Assembly: GCA_002308635.1 (NCBI GenBank)
Contig: DBWG01000058.1
Coordinates: forward strand, 578 to 5,749
Reading direction: 5' to 3'
DNA: 5,172 nt
Origin: Ruminococcaceae bacterium UBA1244
Lineage (GTDB): Bacteria; Bacillota; Clostridia; Oscillospirales; Acutalibacteraceae
Part shown: positions 5,015-5,172 of the stretch, in pieces
Numbering within the stretch: position 1 is the first letter of the stretch
Layout: each line of letters opens with the position of its first letter
Position numbers and translations under genes: made by a program
Notes under the pieces: model-generated
The model's database searches: none
What the model was told of the DNA's origin: nothing
Seen by the model: only the letters and a program-made list of their open reading frames with translations

Positions 5015-5172
5015 ATGATGTTTCAGAAAGACATTGAAACCATGCCCCGCGAAAAAATTCGTGAGATCCAGCTTGAACGCCTTAAAGAAACAGTAAAATA
5101 CTGCTACGACAACGTTCCGCTGTATCACAAGCGTCTTGACGAATGCGGCGTTGGCGACGGCTCAAAGATCAA
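5015..5172 (+). CDS. paaK: Phenylacetate-CoA ligase-like protein, N-terminal part (runs off window)
   Basis: An open frame continues to the window end without a stop. The visible N-terminus, MMFQKDIETMPREKIREIQ, then LERLKETVKYCYDNVPLYHKRLDECGV, matches the start of PaaK-type AMP-forming CoA ligases (ETM-R at the start, LQ-ERL, then Y-NVP-Y). These adenylate an arylacetate such as phenylacetate and form its CoA thioester in the cytoplasm. Catalytic motifs lie beyond the window and cannot be checked. Three ATGs are possible at 5006, 5015 and 5018; 5015 or 5018 suits the AAAAGGA spacing, while 5006 would overlap the symporter stop (ATGA). Either way the genes are tightly linked and probably translationally coupled. 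Related family members act on indoleacetate or other acids, so the substrate is provisional. Confidence 0.82.
   Translation, partial: MMFQKDIETMPREKIREIQLERLKETVKYCYDNVPLYHKRLDECGVGDGSKI

Noticed and set aside
4856..5128. Minus-strand open frame across the symporter-ligase junction, rich in Phe and Leu
   Set aside because: It is antisense to the Lys-rich symporter tail and the conserved PaaK N-terminus; its Phe/Leu runs merely mirror AAA/AAG codons.

Overview
The window looks like chromosomal DNA from a low-to-mid GC anaerobic Firmicute, most likely a Ruminococcus-type member of the Oscillospiraceae/Ruminococcaceae. This is inferred from codon usage, strong AAGGAG-type ribosome binding sites, AT-rich sigma-A-like promoters, and a CotH-domain lipoprotein with a long Ser/Glu/Lys/Pro linker. 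No rRNA, tRNA, CRISPR array, insertion sequence or phage gene is visible.

Layout. (1) Bases 1-113 are the tail of a plus-strand gene ending in a hydrophobic segment, probably an integral membrane protein. It converges on the next gene, with two hairpins (71-95 and 134-165) in and after the junction that look like terminators for the two directions. (2) Bases 170-2083, minus strand, encode a 637-residue secreted lipoprotein. It has a lipobox cysteine at residue 22, a linker with 14 hexapeptide repeats EQSKP(A/V/E), and a CotH-like protein kinase domain. Its promoter (2122-2151) is close to consensus and its -10 element lies in a perfect 18-bp palindrome. (3) Bases 2084-2367 are non-coding and contain several AT-rich inverted repeats. 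(4) Bases 2368-3201, minus strand, encode a metal-dependent amidohydrolase of the TIM-barrel superfamily. (5) Bases 3202-3329 are a compact divergent promoter region with a near-perfect inverted repeat that puts a TATTAT hexamer on each strand, facing outward. (6) Bases 3330-5009, plus strand, encode a sodium:solute symporter (SSS family). (7) From about 5015 to the window end is the start of a phenylacetate-CoA ligase-like (PaaK) gene, almost overlapping the symporter.

How the genes may work together. The symporter and ligase are arranged as an operon, which suggests uptake of an organic acid, plausibly an arylacetate such as phenylacetate, followed by activation to its CoA thioester. Ruminococci are known to use phenylacetate as a growth factor and as a precursor of phenylalanine, so an anabolic role fits the likely host better than aerobic phenylacetate degradation. 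The divergent amidohydrolase may share regulation with this operon, but its substrate cannot be read from sequence. The CotH lipoprotein is separately promoted and probably acts on the cell surface. I see no clear evidence of a wholly new system. The points most worth a second look are the Ser-Lys repeat linker joined to a CotH kinase, the palindrome over its promoter, and the mirrored divergent promoter region.
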